A DNA stretch of 35,982 nt from JAVBMO01 sp031552355 (GCA_031552355.1 JAVBMO010000064.1:1-35982); one strand, 5' to 3'. Counted from the first letter of the stretch, positions 8,988-18,297 are shown. The notes: generated by a model from the letters alone, not told the origin. Program-made: numbers and translations.

Positions 8988-10088
8988 ATGGCTTTACAGT
9001 GTGGTATTGTAGGTTTGCCGAATGTTGGCAAGTCAACACTTTTCAATTGTCTTTCAAATGCTAAAGCACAAGCGGCAAATTTCCCTTTTTGTACCATAGA
9101 ACCCAACGTGGGTGTAATTACGGTTCCGGACGAACGTCTTACAAAACTTGCAGAATTGGTTAAACCTCAAAGAATAGTTCCCACCACTGTCGAAATTGTA
9201 GATATTGCCGGTTTGGTAAAAGGTGCCAGCAAAGGCGAAGGCTTGGGGAATAAATTTTTGGGGAATATCCGCGAAACCGATGCTATTATTCACGTTTTGC
9301 GATGTTTCGACAATGATAACATTACCCATGTGGATGGTAGTGTAAATCCGTTGCGTGACAAAGAAATCATTGATACAGAGCTGCAAATAAAAGACCTTGA
9401 AAGCATTGAAAGCCGTTTGCCGAAACTTCAAAAACAAGCACAAACTTCGGGCGACAAGCAAGCCAAACAATTGGCTGATATTCTAGTTCGTATCAAGGAG
9501 GTTCTGTTGCAAGGAAAATCAGCACGTGTGCTGGAATTTGATAAAGAGGATCAGAAATTGGTAAATACATTTGGTTTGCTAACTGCCAAACCCATTCTTT
9601 ATGTTTGCAATGTGGATGAAAAGTCAGCTGTAAGCGGAAATCATTATGTGGAAATGGTTCGTAACGCCATTATTGATGAAAAAGCCGAACTTTTAATTGT
9701 GGCTGCCGCTACGGAAGCCGATATTGCTGAGCTGGAAACTTTTGAAGAACGTGAAATGTTTTTGCAGGAAATCGGTTTGGAAGAATCGGGCGTAGCGCGT
9801 TTGATTAAAGCGGCGTATCGCTTGCTGGGCTTAGGGACTTATTTTACTGCAGGTGTGCAGGAAGTTCGGGCATGGACATTCCCCTTGGGAAGCAAGGCGC
9901 CTCAATGTGCGGGTGTTATCCATACCGATTTTGAAAAAGGCTTCATCCGTGCTGAAGTCATTAAATACGACGACTTTTTGAAATATGGTTCAGAAGCTGC
10001 TTGCAAGGAAGCCGGAAAAATGAATGTGGAAGGCAAGGAATATATCGTTCAAGATGCCGATATTATGCATTTCAGGTTTAATGTGTAA
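8988..10088 (+). CDS. ychF: Ribosome-associated ATPase YchF (OLA1/YchF family)
   Basis: This 366-aa protein is a typical YchF: P-loop GLPNVGKS at residues 9-16, a DIAGLVKGASKGEGLGNKFL switch II region, the NVDE nucleotide-specificity motif in place of NKxD (which favours ATP over GTP), a helical insertion at about 140-200 and a C-terminal TGS domain ending HFRFNV. Family members bind the ribosome and are linked to translation and oxidative-stress control. It is full length, appears monocistronic and is followed by its own terminator. Confidence 0.97.
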   Translation: MALQCGIVGLPNVGKSTLFNCLSNAKAQAANFPFCTIEPNVGVITVPDERLTKLAELVKPQRIVPTTVEIVDIAGLVKGASKGEGLGNKFLGNIRETDAIIHVLRCFDNDNITHVDGSVNPLRDKEIIDTELQIKDLESIESRLPKLQKQAQTSGDKQAKQLADILVRIKEVLLQGKSARVLEFDKEDQKLVNTFGLLTAKPILYVCNVDEKSAVSGNHYVEMVRNAIIDEKAELLIVAAATEADIAELETFEEREMFLQEIGLEESGVARLIKAAYRLLGLGTYFTAGVQEVRAWTFPLGSKAPQCAGVIHTDFEKGFIRAEVIKYDDFLKYGSEAACKEAGKMNVEGKEYIVQDADIMHFRFNV

Positions 10089-10110
10089 ATAAATTATTAT
10101 AAGTTTTTGC

Positions 10111-10148
10111 AAAGGTTTGGAAGCATTTTGTCTTTCAAACCTTTTTTT
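10111..10148 (+). terminator. ychF terminator
   Basis: A 9-bp stem (10111-10119 AAAGGTTTG with 10136-10144 CAAACCTTT) is followed by TTTT on the plus strand, 22 bp after the ychF stop codon. The remaining bases to 10377 are AT-rich with no feature I can support. Confidence 0.75.
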
Positions 10149-10377
10149 GTGTATATGTCTGATTCATAGTTTGTAATTTCTAAATAACGAAACTTCTAAA
10201 TTCTTTTTTTCGTAATAAGTAAAAATGGAATAATAAATAATATGAACAAAATCTAATTCCAAAATGTTATTTAATCATATGTTGTTTGGCATTGTCATGT
10301 AATTAAACCGGATAAAGACAACAGAAATTTCTCAAAATACAAAATCTAATGTTTAACTATTTAAAACTTTATTTACT

Positions 10378-11016
10378 ATGAACACACAAAATGTAATTAC
10401 CATCGGACGGCTGATAGGCAGCGGCGGCAGTGCAATTGCAAAAGAAGTGGCTGAACAATTAGGATTTTCTTTCTATGACAAGGAATTAATCAACCTTGCT
10501 TCAAAAGAAAGCGGTGTAGCTAAGGAATATTTTGAACAGGTGGATGAACGGAAATCCTTTAATCTATTTAGTGGCTATTCAGAACTGACATTGCCATACC
10601 TTACCGAAGGACACTATTTCATAAACAATTACTTGAATGATGACGTTTTGTTTGACATGCAGAGCAAAGTCATTCGTAATTTGGCCGAAGAAAAGCCTTG
10701 CGTTTTTGTAGGACGTTGTGCCGATTTTGTTTTGGCGGAAAACCCTAATTGTATTAATATTTTTATTGCTGCCAATATAGAAGACCGTATTAATAGAGTC
10801 ATTGCTGAAACAGAAAACCTTTCACCGGAAAAGGCCAAAAAGCATATTGAAAAAATGGACAGACGGAGAGCTTCCTACTATAACTATCACACAAATAAAG
10901 CTTGGGGAGTGGCTTCTTCTTACGATTTCTGCGTCAATTCGTCATCTTTGAGCCAACAAGAATGCATCGATCTTATTTGCGATTTCGCCAAAAAGAAATG
11001 GGCGAAATTTAATTGA
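10378..11016 (+). CDS. Cytidylate kinase-like family protein
   Basis: This 212-aa protein has a glycine-rich phosphate-binding loop near the N-terminus (TIGRLIGSGGSAIAKEVAEQL) followed by FYDKELI, characteristic of the cytidylate-kinase-like family (AAK/Cmk relatives) that is separate from the housekeeping Cmk. A further conserved basic segment, MDRRRASYYNYHTNKAWG, resembles the LID region. By family it should phosphorylate a nucleotide or similar small substrate with ATP in the cytoplasm, but the substrate is not established. It is flanked by non-coding DNA on both sides and is followed by a terminator. Confidence 0.85.
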   Translation: MNTQNVITIGRLIGSGGSAIAKEVAEQLGFSFYDKELINLASKESGVAKEYFEQVDERKSFNLFSGYSELTLPYLTEGHYFINNYLNDDVLFDMQSKVIRNLAEEKPCVFVGRCADFVLAENPNCINIFIAANIEDRINRVIAETENLSPEKAKKHIEKMDRRRASYYNYHTNKAWGVASSYDFCVNSSSLSQQECIDLICDFAKKKWAKFN

Positions 11017-11085
11017 AAATGGTTTGTTAATTAGGAATGTTTGTCGCTACGCTATACGATATTATTTCTATAAGGGCATCTTTTT

Positions 11086-11124
11086 AACCTCACTGATTTT
11101 AAAATTGGTGAGGTTTTGTTTTGA
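11086..11124 (+). terminator. Terminator after the cytidylate-kinase-like gene
   Basis: The arms AACCTCAC (11086-11093) and GTGAGGTT (11108-11115) enclose a further ATTTT/AAAAT stem with two wobble pairs between, followed by TTGTTTTG. This stops rightward transcription 70 bp after the stop codon. Confidence 0.65.
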
Positions 11125-11139
11125 AATACCCGGGCGTAC

Positions 11140-11264
11140 TCGTCTGCCTGAAAGGCAGGTCTGAATTAACAAAACAAAATCCTGCCTTTTAGGCAGATAC
11201 CTATATATGTTGTTGAAGTCGGGTTGCTAACCTATGGTTATGAAAAATTAGTCAGGCAGGATTA
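11140..11264. repeat. Intergenic hairpin repeat cluster (CTGCCT/AGGCAG type)
   Basis: Two short hairpins with the same arms, CTGCCT-gaa-AGGCAG (11144-11158) and CTGCCT-ttt-AGGCAG (11182-11196), are followed by a further CAGGCAGGATTA at about 11253-11264 and by the phrase CTATGGTTATGAAAA. The same building blocks recur at 13884-14076, so this is one copy of a dispersed non-coding repeat family. Confidence 0.65.
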
Positions 11265-11582
11265 ATTTCATAACAACAACGTAAGCGTATAACATCAGTT
11301 AATATAAAATTCGGTTTAATTTGTGAATCAAAATAAACATTGAAAAATATTAACAATAATGAGTAAACTAGGACGAAGTAATCTATTGATCGCTGTTTGA
11401 TATTATGTTTTTGGCTGTCCAATATTACATAGCAAAAAATATATTTACACTATAAATGTAAATTTTTAACATTAGGTTTTTTGGGAAAAATGTTATACTT
11501 TTGCCTTGTGTTAGAAGTCAAAGCAACATATTATTTTTATTTTAGCAACCACAACCATAGCAAAGAAATAGTTATTCCAAAG

Positions 11583-11634
11583 TGGATTGCTTCCACTTCG
11601 TCCCTTGTGGCAGGCTCAAGCCTCGCAATGACGA
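11583..11634 (-). repeat. Dispersed repeat related to CGTCATTGCGAGG
   Basis: Read on the minus strand, this segment starts CATCGTCATTGCGAGGC and ends GAAGCAATCCA. This is the beginning and end of a short imperfect-palindromic repeat (CGTCATTGCGAGG...GAAGCAATCC) that I recall in many unrelated bacterial genomes. It is non-coding and single copy in this window. Confidence 0.55.
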
Positions 11635-11717
11635 TGAGGTTGTTCCTTTTGTCTTTGGCCTTACTCTTTTTACCAAAGAGTTATTCATTGAAAAATTTGC
11701 TTTTCTCGCAAATTTTA

Positions 11718-11755
<38 letters not shown>

Positions 11756-12032
11756 CGACCGGCGCTCACACGCGTCAAGTTAGCCTTTTTCAGGCAATTA
11801 AAAAAACTTCTTCTACTTTTTTTACATCATTTTCTTACCTCTCTGAGACGCAAAATATCTTTGCTTCCCAATTTCACCGTGCATTTATCTTTCTTAAAAA
11901 TCCGGCTAAAGCATTTGGCAAGGATAAGAACTTGTTTTGCCCTTTGCTTTTGTCTTAAACAAATAACTTTATAAACCTTTAAACCTTACAAACTTTATCA
12001 AACTTTAAACAAACCTTAAAAAACAAAAAAGT

Positions 12033-12764
12033 ATGGAAGACATTCTGCACAAAATTAAAGCGTTGTTGTATGACAACCCTTTAACCGAAGACCCTAACGA
12101 TTTTACGGCAAGGGTAAATTCCGAGCGTTCGCTCACTGTTTCTGAAATTTGCCAGTCGGCGGCACGCCGTGGTGGCGCCGATATTGCGGCAGCATCCATG
12201 CAGCATGGCGTGGAATTGTTTCTGAAAGAAATGGCCTACCAACTGTGCGATGGCTTTTCGGTAAACACAGGCTATTTTACTGCCACACCATTAATTAAAG
12301 GAGTGTTCAACAGCCCCAACGAAACTTTTGACCCCAAGAAACACAACCTGCTGTTTCAGTTTAACCAAGGCGAAACCTTGCGCAAGGCTTTGGCCAATAT
12401 CGAGGTGCAAATTACGGGTGTGGCCGAAAGCGGCTTGATGATTACGCAGGTTACCGATATGAAAACTGGTTCGGTAAACCATTTGCTAACCGTGAACCGC
12501 AACCTGAAAATCAATGGTTACAAGTTGAAAATTGTGGGCGACAATGCCGCCAACGGGGTGTATTTTGTAAGCCAAGCCAATGGCAAACGTACCAGAGTGG
12601 AAGATTCCGATGTGGTTACCAACAATCCTTCGGAATTGATGATTGTAATCCCAAAATTGCCTGCAGGGCAATATTTGTTGGAAGTAACCACCCAGTTTAC
12701 CAATAGTTCTTTGCTGAAAGAACCACGGACTACCCAATTCGAGAAAATTTTAACCATACAATAA
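12033..12764 (+). CDS. HU-like DNA-binding domain protein with DUF4469 Ig-like C-terminus
   Basis: This 243-aa protein matches a Bacteroidota family in which an HU/IHF-fold domain (about residues 1-125, with VSEICQSAARRGGADI and MQHGVELFLKEMAYQL) is joined to a DUF4469 immunoglobulin-like domain (about 135-243, ending LLEVTTQFTNSSLLKEPRTT). HU-fold proteins bind and bend DNA, but the conserved DNA-intercalating arm is not evident, so DNA binding is inferred from the fold only. No signal peptide is present. Its long leader contains a (CA)17 tract, and a hairpin array begins just after its stop codon. Confidence 0.75.
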   Translation: MEDILHKIKALLYDNPLTEDPNDFTARVNSERSLTVSEICQSAARRGGADIAAASMQHGVELFLKEMAYQLCDGFSVNTGYFTATPLIKGVFNSPNETFDPKKHNLLFQFNQGETLRKALANIEVQITGVAESGLMITQVTDMKTGSVNHLLTVNRNLKINGYKLKIVGDNAANGVYFVSQANGKRTRVEDSDVVTNNPSELMIVIPKLPAGQYLLEVTTQFTNSSLLKEPRTTQFEKILTIQ

Positions 12765-12773
12765 ATTACGGTT

Positions 12774-12865
12774 TATAGCGAGAAGCGCTACAACGTTGTA
12801 GTGCCTCTCACTATAACATTGTAGCGAAAGTCGCTACTGTATTGTAGCGGCGAACGCTGCAAAAA
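12774..12865. repeat. Four tandem 23-bp hairpin units
   Basis: Units at 12774-12796, 12797-12819, 12820-12842 and 12843-12865 share the pattern TGTAGCG-N5-CGCTAC-N5, each able to fold into a small hairpin. Unit 2 has TAGTG/CACTA where the others have TAGCG/CGCTA, a compensatory change that keeps pairing; unit 4 ends CGCTGC, leaving a G-T wobble. The array fills most of the gap between the HU/DUF4469 gene and the lipoprotein gene. Confidence 0.8.
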
Positions 12866-12885
12866 AACTTAAAAACAAAATAGCA

Positions 12886-13788
12886 ATGAATAGAATTACA
12901 ATTTTATTAGTTACAGTAGTTACGATGATTATGATGACAACTGCTTGTAAAAAAGACGATGATGCTAATAATCCCAATACATCCGTGCCGGATCCGGCAG
13001 GAACCATAACATCAAATATTTCAGAAAATACATATATTAACTTCTATGAAACAGAACAGCATTATATAGGCCGTTTACTTTGGGCAAAACCGGATAATTT
13101 CTATTTAGAAGGAGGAAATAACTTTTATATTTCCATTTGCAATATGGGACGTATGAACGGGCTGGGGAACATAACCCACATACCGACAAGCGGATTTTCT
13201 GCTCCAACATATAATTCCTCAAAGGAAATAGCCTGTGAAGCCGGGCATGGGTATGTTATTAAAATAGAAAAACCAACGTTTGCAAAAACATATTATGCAC
13301 GTCTCTATGTAGTAGAACCTATTGTAAGTACTACTGGAGGGATTATGGGGGCAAAAGTAAAATATCAATATCCTTTTGAAAACGTGGGAGAAATGCCACT
13401 TGATAAAAATCTTTCAAATGCAACCCCATTTACCTGGCAAAAAATAGGCACTAGTAAAGGTTCCGGTTTAGATGCTTTCGGATTAGAGTGGACTTCTAAT
13501 AATACTACCTATGCTCAGATTGTTAAAGGTACAGCAACAAAATTAGTAAGTTTAGGATCTCATGCATGGACTGCAATAACAACACAAGCTGCTTTAAAAA
13601 CTGCTATTAATTATTCCTCTGATATGGTGCTATATGCAGGAGTCACTTTAATTGATACAAACAGTTTATACGATGATGTTTTAGGAGTTGTTAATAATGA
13701 AACTTATTACATGATTCATATAACTAATGGAAAAGTAGCATCAGAAGGTAGCATCAATATTGAAATTACAGGGGAATATAAAAAATGA
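12886..13788 (+). CDS. Surface lipoprotein, unknown function
   Basis: This 300-aa protein has a signal peptide with lipobox MTTAC; Cys21 is the predicted lipidation site. The mature end begins CKKDDD, which matches the K-(D/E)2 lipoprotein export signal that sends Bacteroidota lipoproteins to the outer face of the outer membrane. The rest is beta-rich, contains many Asn/Thr/Tyr, and falls into no family I recognise. The start region (AGAATTACAATTTTATTA and the bases before the ATG) is nearly identical to that of the 1368-aa gene downstream, suggesting a duplicated leader. Surface display is an inference from the export signal. Confidence 0.75.
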   Translation: MNRITILLVTVVTMIMMTTACKKDDDANNPNTSVPDPAGTITSNISENTYINFYETEQHYIGRLLWAKPDNFYLEGGNNFYISICNMGRMNGLGNITHIPTSGFSAPTYNSSKEIACEAGHGYVIKIEKPTFAKTYYARLYVVEPIVSTTGGIMGAKVKYQYPFENVGEMPLDKNLSNATPFTWQKIGTSKGSGLDAFGLEWTSNNTTYAQIVKGTATKLVSLGSHAWTAITTQAALKTAINYSSDMVLYAGVTLIDTNSLYDDVLGVVNNETYYMIHITNGKVASEGSINIEITGEYKK

Positions 13789-13883
13789 TACAATCATTAA
13801 AGGATGATAGGTATTTATCAACTCACATTTAATATATGCAAATATTCTAAGTACATGACAAAAATTTAAAAACCCCTTTATCT

Positions 13884-14076
13884 ATGCCTGAAAGGCAAGA
13901 TTTTCATAACCGCATGTAAGCGAAGCGCAACTTGCGGATTAGCCACCAACACGGTTATTGCCTGTAAGGCAAGACTGACAAAACAAGAATACGTCTTGCC
14001 TTACAGGCAATAATTAATTCTGTTTTTAACCGTAGGTCAGCGACCTACGGTTATGAAAATTAGGCTTTTCAAGCCT
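13884..14076. repeat. Cluster of four hairpins upstream of the 1368-aa surface protein gene
   Basis: In order: an imperfect hairpin with arms ACCGCA and TGCGGAT (about 13909-13940); a perfect 21-bp stem, 13955-13975 with 13993-14013; a perfect 12-bp stem with AGC loop, 14027-14038 with 14042-14053; and AGGCTT-ttc-AAGCCT at 14062-14076. Words such as GCCTGAAAGGC and GGTTATGAAAA are shared with the cluster at 11140-11264. No coding frame crosses it. Confidence 0.8.
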
Positions 14077-14127
14077 TTGAAAACATTTTATCATGTACTA
14101 AACAAATATTATTAAAAACAAATAGAA

Positions 14128-17100
14128 ATGAAAAGAATTACAATTTTATTAATGGCTCTGCTGTTTGCAGGGCAAGCGTGGAGTGTTGAATATGAAAGTA
14201 CAGGTATCAGATATGAAATAACAAACCGCGCAGCTGTTATTGCCAAATCTACACCTTATTCAGGTTCTGTAAGCATTCCCAGTAAAGTTTTCTATGAAGG
14301 GCAATCCTATGATGTTGAATTTATTTCTACCGGAGCTTTTTCTGGTTGCTATAATCTAACTTATGTCTCTATCCCCAGTACAGTTTTAGCCATTGGGGAT
14401 TATGCTTTTGCTGCCTGTGAGAATCTAAAATCTATTAGTATACCTGAGAAAGTTACTCTTATAGGAACCCATGCATTTAGATATTGTAATAGTTTAACTT
14501 CTGTAACAATACCCAATAGTGTTGTATATATCGGATATGGTGCATTTGAAGGTTGTGGTCAATTAAAGTCAATTACTATTTCTAAAAGTGCTTCGTATAT
14601 CGGGGAGGCTGCATTTTCGATGTGTGGAAGTTTAACTTCTCTTAGATTTGACGGGGGAACACCAAATTCTAATGGTGCCTATGTTATAGATAACGATGTA
14701 TTGTTTAATAACGGAAAAACTTTATTGTTATGCTATTTAAAATCTGGGACAGGTTGGTATACCATTCCAAGTAGTGTTACAAGAATCGGTAATTATGCTT
14801 TTGCTGGCAGGCAAATATCATCTGTCACAATTCCTAATAGTGTAAAAACTATTGGAAGAGAAGCTTTTCTGTATTGTGCAAATTTAGGGAGTGTTAACAT
14901 GGGTGACAGAATTACAACCATTGAAGATTATGCGTTTTCAAATTGTTCTGACTTAAAGAGTATTGATATACCTGCAACAGTTACCTCTATTGGGTATGGC
15001 GCTTTTAAGGCTTGTACAAGTCTTAATCGTTTTGATGTAGATGAGGGGAATTCTTATTATGCATCAGATATGACAGGTGTTTTATTCAATAAACTTAAAA
15101 CAGTCTTAATGCAGTACCCATTAAATGGATCTACATCATACAGTATTCCCTCCTCTGTAAAAAAGATTGAAGATTATGCTTTCTCTCAATGCCCTAAAAT
15201 AAAATCTATTACGATTTATAACAACGGTGTTGATACCATCGGATTCGAGGCTTTTTCGTATAGCAGTTTAAATTCAATTAGTTTTGGAAATGACGTTAAG
15301 ATAATAAGAAATAGAGCATTTATAGGTTGTAATAATTTGGAATCTATAACGATCCCTAATAATGTTACTTCTATAGGGGGGGATGCTTTTTCTTATTGCC
15401 AAAATCTTACTACCATTAAAGTACAACCATCAAACAGCTACTACATGGCTATTGACAATGTATTATTTAATAGGGAGAAAAAAAATTTAATAGTATGTGG
15501 GAAAAGAGGGGGCGAATACATTATCCCTAATGGTGTTGCTACTATTGAAAGTGGTGCATTTTCCTATTGTTCAGATCTTACTTCTGTTGTTATGCCTATT
15601 AGTCTTACTTCTATTGAAGATGATGCATTTTCTGGATGTTACAATTTATCCGATATACATATACTGCATAAGTATGGAACCAATTATCCTATATGTAATG
15701 GATATTATGTTTTTTCAGGAGTAAATAAAGAAACATGCACGCTACATGTTCTTGAAGGATGGAAAAGTAAGTTTCAACAAGCAAATGGGTGGAAAGAATT
15801 CCTGAATGTAAAAGAATATCCACTTAATATACAAATTACAGTCAATGCTACACCTCCTAATACAGGAATTACCGATGGTGCAGGAACCTATTTTTATAGA
15901 GATTCTGTAAAATTGCATGCAATAACAACCGAAGACTATAGTTTCGATTGTTGGATGAAAAATCAACAAATTGTGAGCTATTCAAAGGATTATTCCTTCA
16001 TGGCTATAAAAGATGATACACTTACTGCTCATTTTTCTAAGAATCTATTTATAAATGGAGAAGGAACTAAAGAAAACCCTTGGTTGATAGCCACATCTGA
16101 AGAATTGAGTGATATTCGTCATTATAACGGCATAATGCACACAGGAAAACATTTCCAATTAATAAATGATATAGATTTGACCAACTTTTTAAAAGACAGC
16201 ACAAATGGTTGGCTACCTATTGGAGGTACAACAGAAGAAACAGCCTTTTATGGTAAAATAGACGGGAATGGGTATCGCATTACTAATTTCTGGATGAACC
16301 AAGAAAAAGACACCATAGGCTTGTTTAGCTATCTTGGCAAAGAATCCAAAATCAGCAACTTAGGAATCTGTATTGCACAAAACAAGAATATAAGAGGCAC
16401 AGCATCATATGTAGGTGCCTTAGTTGGATTCAATTTGGGAACCATTGAAAATTGTCATGTTGTAGGAAAAATTACTTGTTTGGGAAGCTGTATCGGCGGT
16501 TTAATTGGCAAGAATGCGGATTATCTCCATAATGATATTACCACAGCCGTCCTTGCCGGTAAAATTACCAATTGCTATGCAATGGTTGATATAATCAGTA
16601 TTATGTATTTGAATAATACTCTTGGAGGCTTAGTTGGGTATAACTATGGTCCAATTGAGAATTGTTTCTCCACTGGGAATATTATTGGTGGCGATATGAC
16701 TGGGAATATTGGCGGCATTGCCGGTTATAGCGGATGGGATATTAAAAATTGTTACACAACCGGAAATATTGTTGGAGCAACAGGTCTCGGTGGAATCGTA
16801 GGTGTGAACTGGGGCAATATTCATAATAATTATACAACCGGGGCAATAAAAGGTATACATGCTCTGAATCGTGGAAATGTAGGTGGAATTGTAGGCTCTA
16901 ATGAAAACTATCAAAGTTCTGCTAATATTCAGAATTGTGCAGCAGTTAACTTGTCTATTAATGCACCCATGAATGTAAACCGTATTGCGGGAAAAAAAGG
17001 TAGCGGCCCTCTTTCAAACAATTTTGCATTAGATAGTTTATTGGTTAATAATACAATTATTGAACCTACGAGTACAGATCCGGCTGATAGTGTTTTTGGA

Positions 17101-18234
17101 ATGAATAAATCTTTGAGCGAACTTCAAACACAGGTAACCTATCAGAATGGTTTAGCGTGGGATTTTGTTAATAATTGGTCTATTTGGGAAAACAACAGTT
17201 TTCCTTATTTCAAATGGCAAAGTTCACCAGCAAAAATAACAGAAATCAATAAGCAAATACTCAAAGGGGAATTACAACAAACTGCCCAAAAGATAGAAGT
17301 GTATAAAAATCATGTTTTGATAGGCAGTACAACCAATATTAATAATACCTCTTGGGAGTGTCCTATAATAGCAAACCTTAACGATACACTTCAAGTAATG
17401 GTTTATGAGCTGGGAAAAGCCCCCTCATATCCGGTTACAGCAATCATCAATGAGCAAGATATACCGGTAACAGGTATTACACTTTCAGGTCACAGCATTT
17501 CTTTAAAAGTGAATCAAGACAGTATTCTAACTTATATACTCACACCTGAAGATGCTACCAACAAAAACGTAATATGGAACAGCCACAATGAAAGTATAGC
17601 CACTGTAAACAATGGTATAGTAACGGCCAAAATCGAAGGCTCAACCTACATTGTAGCCACCACGGAAGACGGCGGGTTTAAAGATAGTTGCTCGGTAACG
17701 ATAACAGCCAATGGGGTTCCGGTTACAGGTATTGCTCTCAATACGCACAACTTAGCGATGAAAGTAGATAGTGTAAATACACTCATAGCTACAATCATTC
17801 CTGAAAATGCAACTAATAAAAATATAAGTTGGGGAAGTAGTGATACAAATATTGCCACTGTAAACAATGGCACAGTAACCGCCAAAACTGTTGGTAGTGC
17901 TTATATAATAGCCACAACAGAAAATGGTAGCCATAAAGATAGTTGTTTGATAATTGTAACTACTTTGGGAATAGAAAATACTGAAAATGTAAATACCAAT
18001 TTTGTAGTATATCCGAATCCTACTCACAGTGGAAAATTGACAATTGCATTGAGGCAAAAGGCGCAGGGCGCAGGGCAAAAAGAAACAGCCATTCAGCTAT
18101 ATGACCTTGTGGGTAAGTTGATAGGCCACTTTGCTATTACCGGCGAAAAAACGGAAATTGATATTTCATATTTGCCCAGTGGAACCTATTTTGTGAAAGT
18201 GGGGGATGCGGTGAGAAAAGTCACCAAACGATGA
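14128..18234 (+). CDS. BspA-type LRR_5/GLUG/BIG2 surface protein with T9SS type A sorting domain
   Basis: This 1368-aa secreted protein begins with signal peptide MKRITILLMALLFAGQAWS. Residues about 40-560 are BspA-like leucine-rich repeats (recurring SIP..V..IG..AF..C.NL.S). About 564-640 is a bacterial-repeat module. About 645-1030 holds GLUG repeats (GGLIGKN, GGLVGYNYG, GGIAGYSG). Two BIG2 Ig-like domains start near 1113 and 1198. From about 1290 there is a type IX secretion C-terminal domain (VYPNP, then LPSGTYFVKV). By family it is exported across the outer membrane by T9SS, with the CTD removed and the protein anchored or released. Binding partners of BspA proteins include host matrix and other bacteria; here an adhesin role is inferred. 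Confidence 0.93.
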   Translation: MKRITILLMALLFAGQAWSVEYESTGIRYEITNRAAVIAKSTPYSGSVSIPSKVFYEGQSYDVEFISTGAFSGCYNLTYVSIPSTVLAIGDYAFAACENLKSISIPEKVTLIGTHAFRYCNSLTSVTIPNSVVYIGYGAFEGCGQLKSITISKSASYIGEAAFSMCGSLTSLRFDGGTPNSNGAYVIDNDVLFNNGKTLLLCYLKSGTGWYTIPSSVTRIGNYAFAGRQISSVTIPNSVKTIGREAFLYCANLGSVNMGDRITTIEDYAFSNCSDLKSIDIPATVTSIGYGAFKACTSLNRFDVDEGNSYYASDMTGVLFNKLKTVLMQYPLNGSTSYSIPSSVKKIEDYAFSQCPKIKSITIYNNGVDTIGFEAFSYSSLNSISFGNDVKIIRNRAFIGCNNLESITIPNNVTSIGGDAFSYCQNLTTIKVQPSNSYYMAIDNVLFNREKKNLIVCGKRGGEYIIPNGVATIESGAFSYCSDLTSVVMPISLTSIEDDAFSGCYNLSDIHILHKYGTNYPICNGYYVFSGVNKETCTLHVLEGWKSKFQQANGWKEFLNVKEYPLNIQITVNATPPNTGITDGAGTYFYRDSVKLHAITTEDYSFDCWMKNQQIVSYSKDYSFMAIKDDTLTAHFSKNLFINGEGTKENPWLIATSEELSDIRHYNGIMHTGKHFQLINDIDLTNFLKDSTNGWLPIGGTTEETAFYGKIDGNGYRITNFWMNQEKDTIGLFSYLGKESKISNLGICIAQNKNIRGTASYVGALVGFNLGTIENCHVVGKITCLGSCIGGLIGKNADYLHNDITTAVLAGKITNCYAMVDIISIMYLNNTLGGLVGYNYGPIENCFSTGNIIGGDMTGNIGGIAGYSGWDIKNCYTTGNIVGATGLGGIVGVNWGNIHNNYTTGAIKGIHALNRGNVGGIVGSNENYQSSANIQNCAAVNLSINAPMNVNRIAGKKGSGPLSNNFALDSLLVNNTIIEPTSTDPADSVFGMNKSLSELQTQVTYQNGLAWDFVNNWSIWENNSFPYFKWQSSPAKITEINKQILKGELQQTAQKIEVYKNHVLIGSTTNINNTSWECPIIANLNDTLQVMVYELGKAPSYPVTAIINEQDIPVTGITLSGHSISLKVNQDSILTYILTPEDATNKNVIWNSHNESIATVNNGIVTAKIEGSTYIVATTEDGGFKDSCSVTITANGVPVTGIALNTHNLAMKVDSVNTLIATIIPENATNKNISWGSSDTNIATVNNGTVTAKTVGSAYIIATTENGSHKDSCLIIVTTLGIENTENVNTNFVVYPNPTHSGKLTIALRQKAQGAGQKETAIQLYDLVGKLIGHFAITGEKTEIDISYLPSGTYFVKVGDAVRKVTKR

Positions 18235-18249
18235 ACGTTCTCTTTAGTT

Positions 18250-18288
18250 ATGATGAACGGATGGTGCGAAGCACCATCCGTTCATCAT
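18250..18288 (+). repeat. Long perfect hairpin after the 1368-aa gene
   Basis: An 18-bp perfect stem (18250-18267 with 18271-18288) closes a GAA loop 16 bp after the stop codon. It is not followed by a T run, so it may protect the 3' end of the mRNA more than terminate it. Confidence 0.75.
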
Positions 18289-18297
18289 TCATCGTTA

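Noticed and set aside
12774..12865. Possible CRISPR array
   Set aside because: The units are contiguous 23-bp repeats with no spacers of unique sequence, and no cas genes are present.
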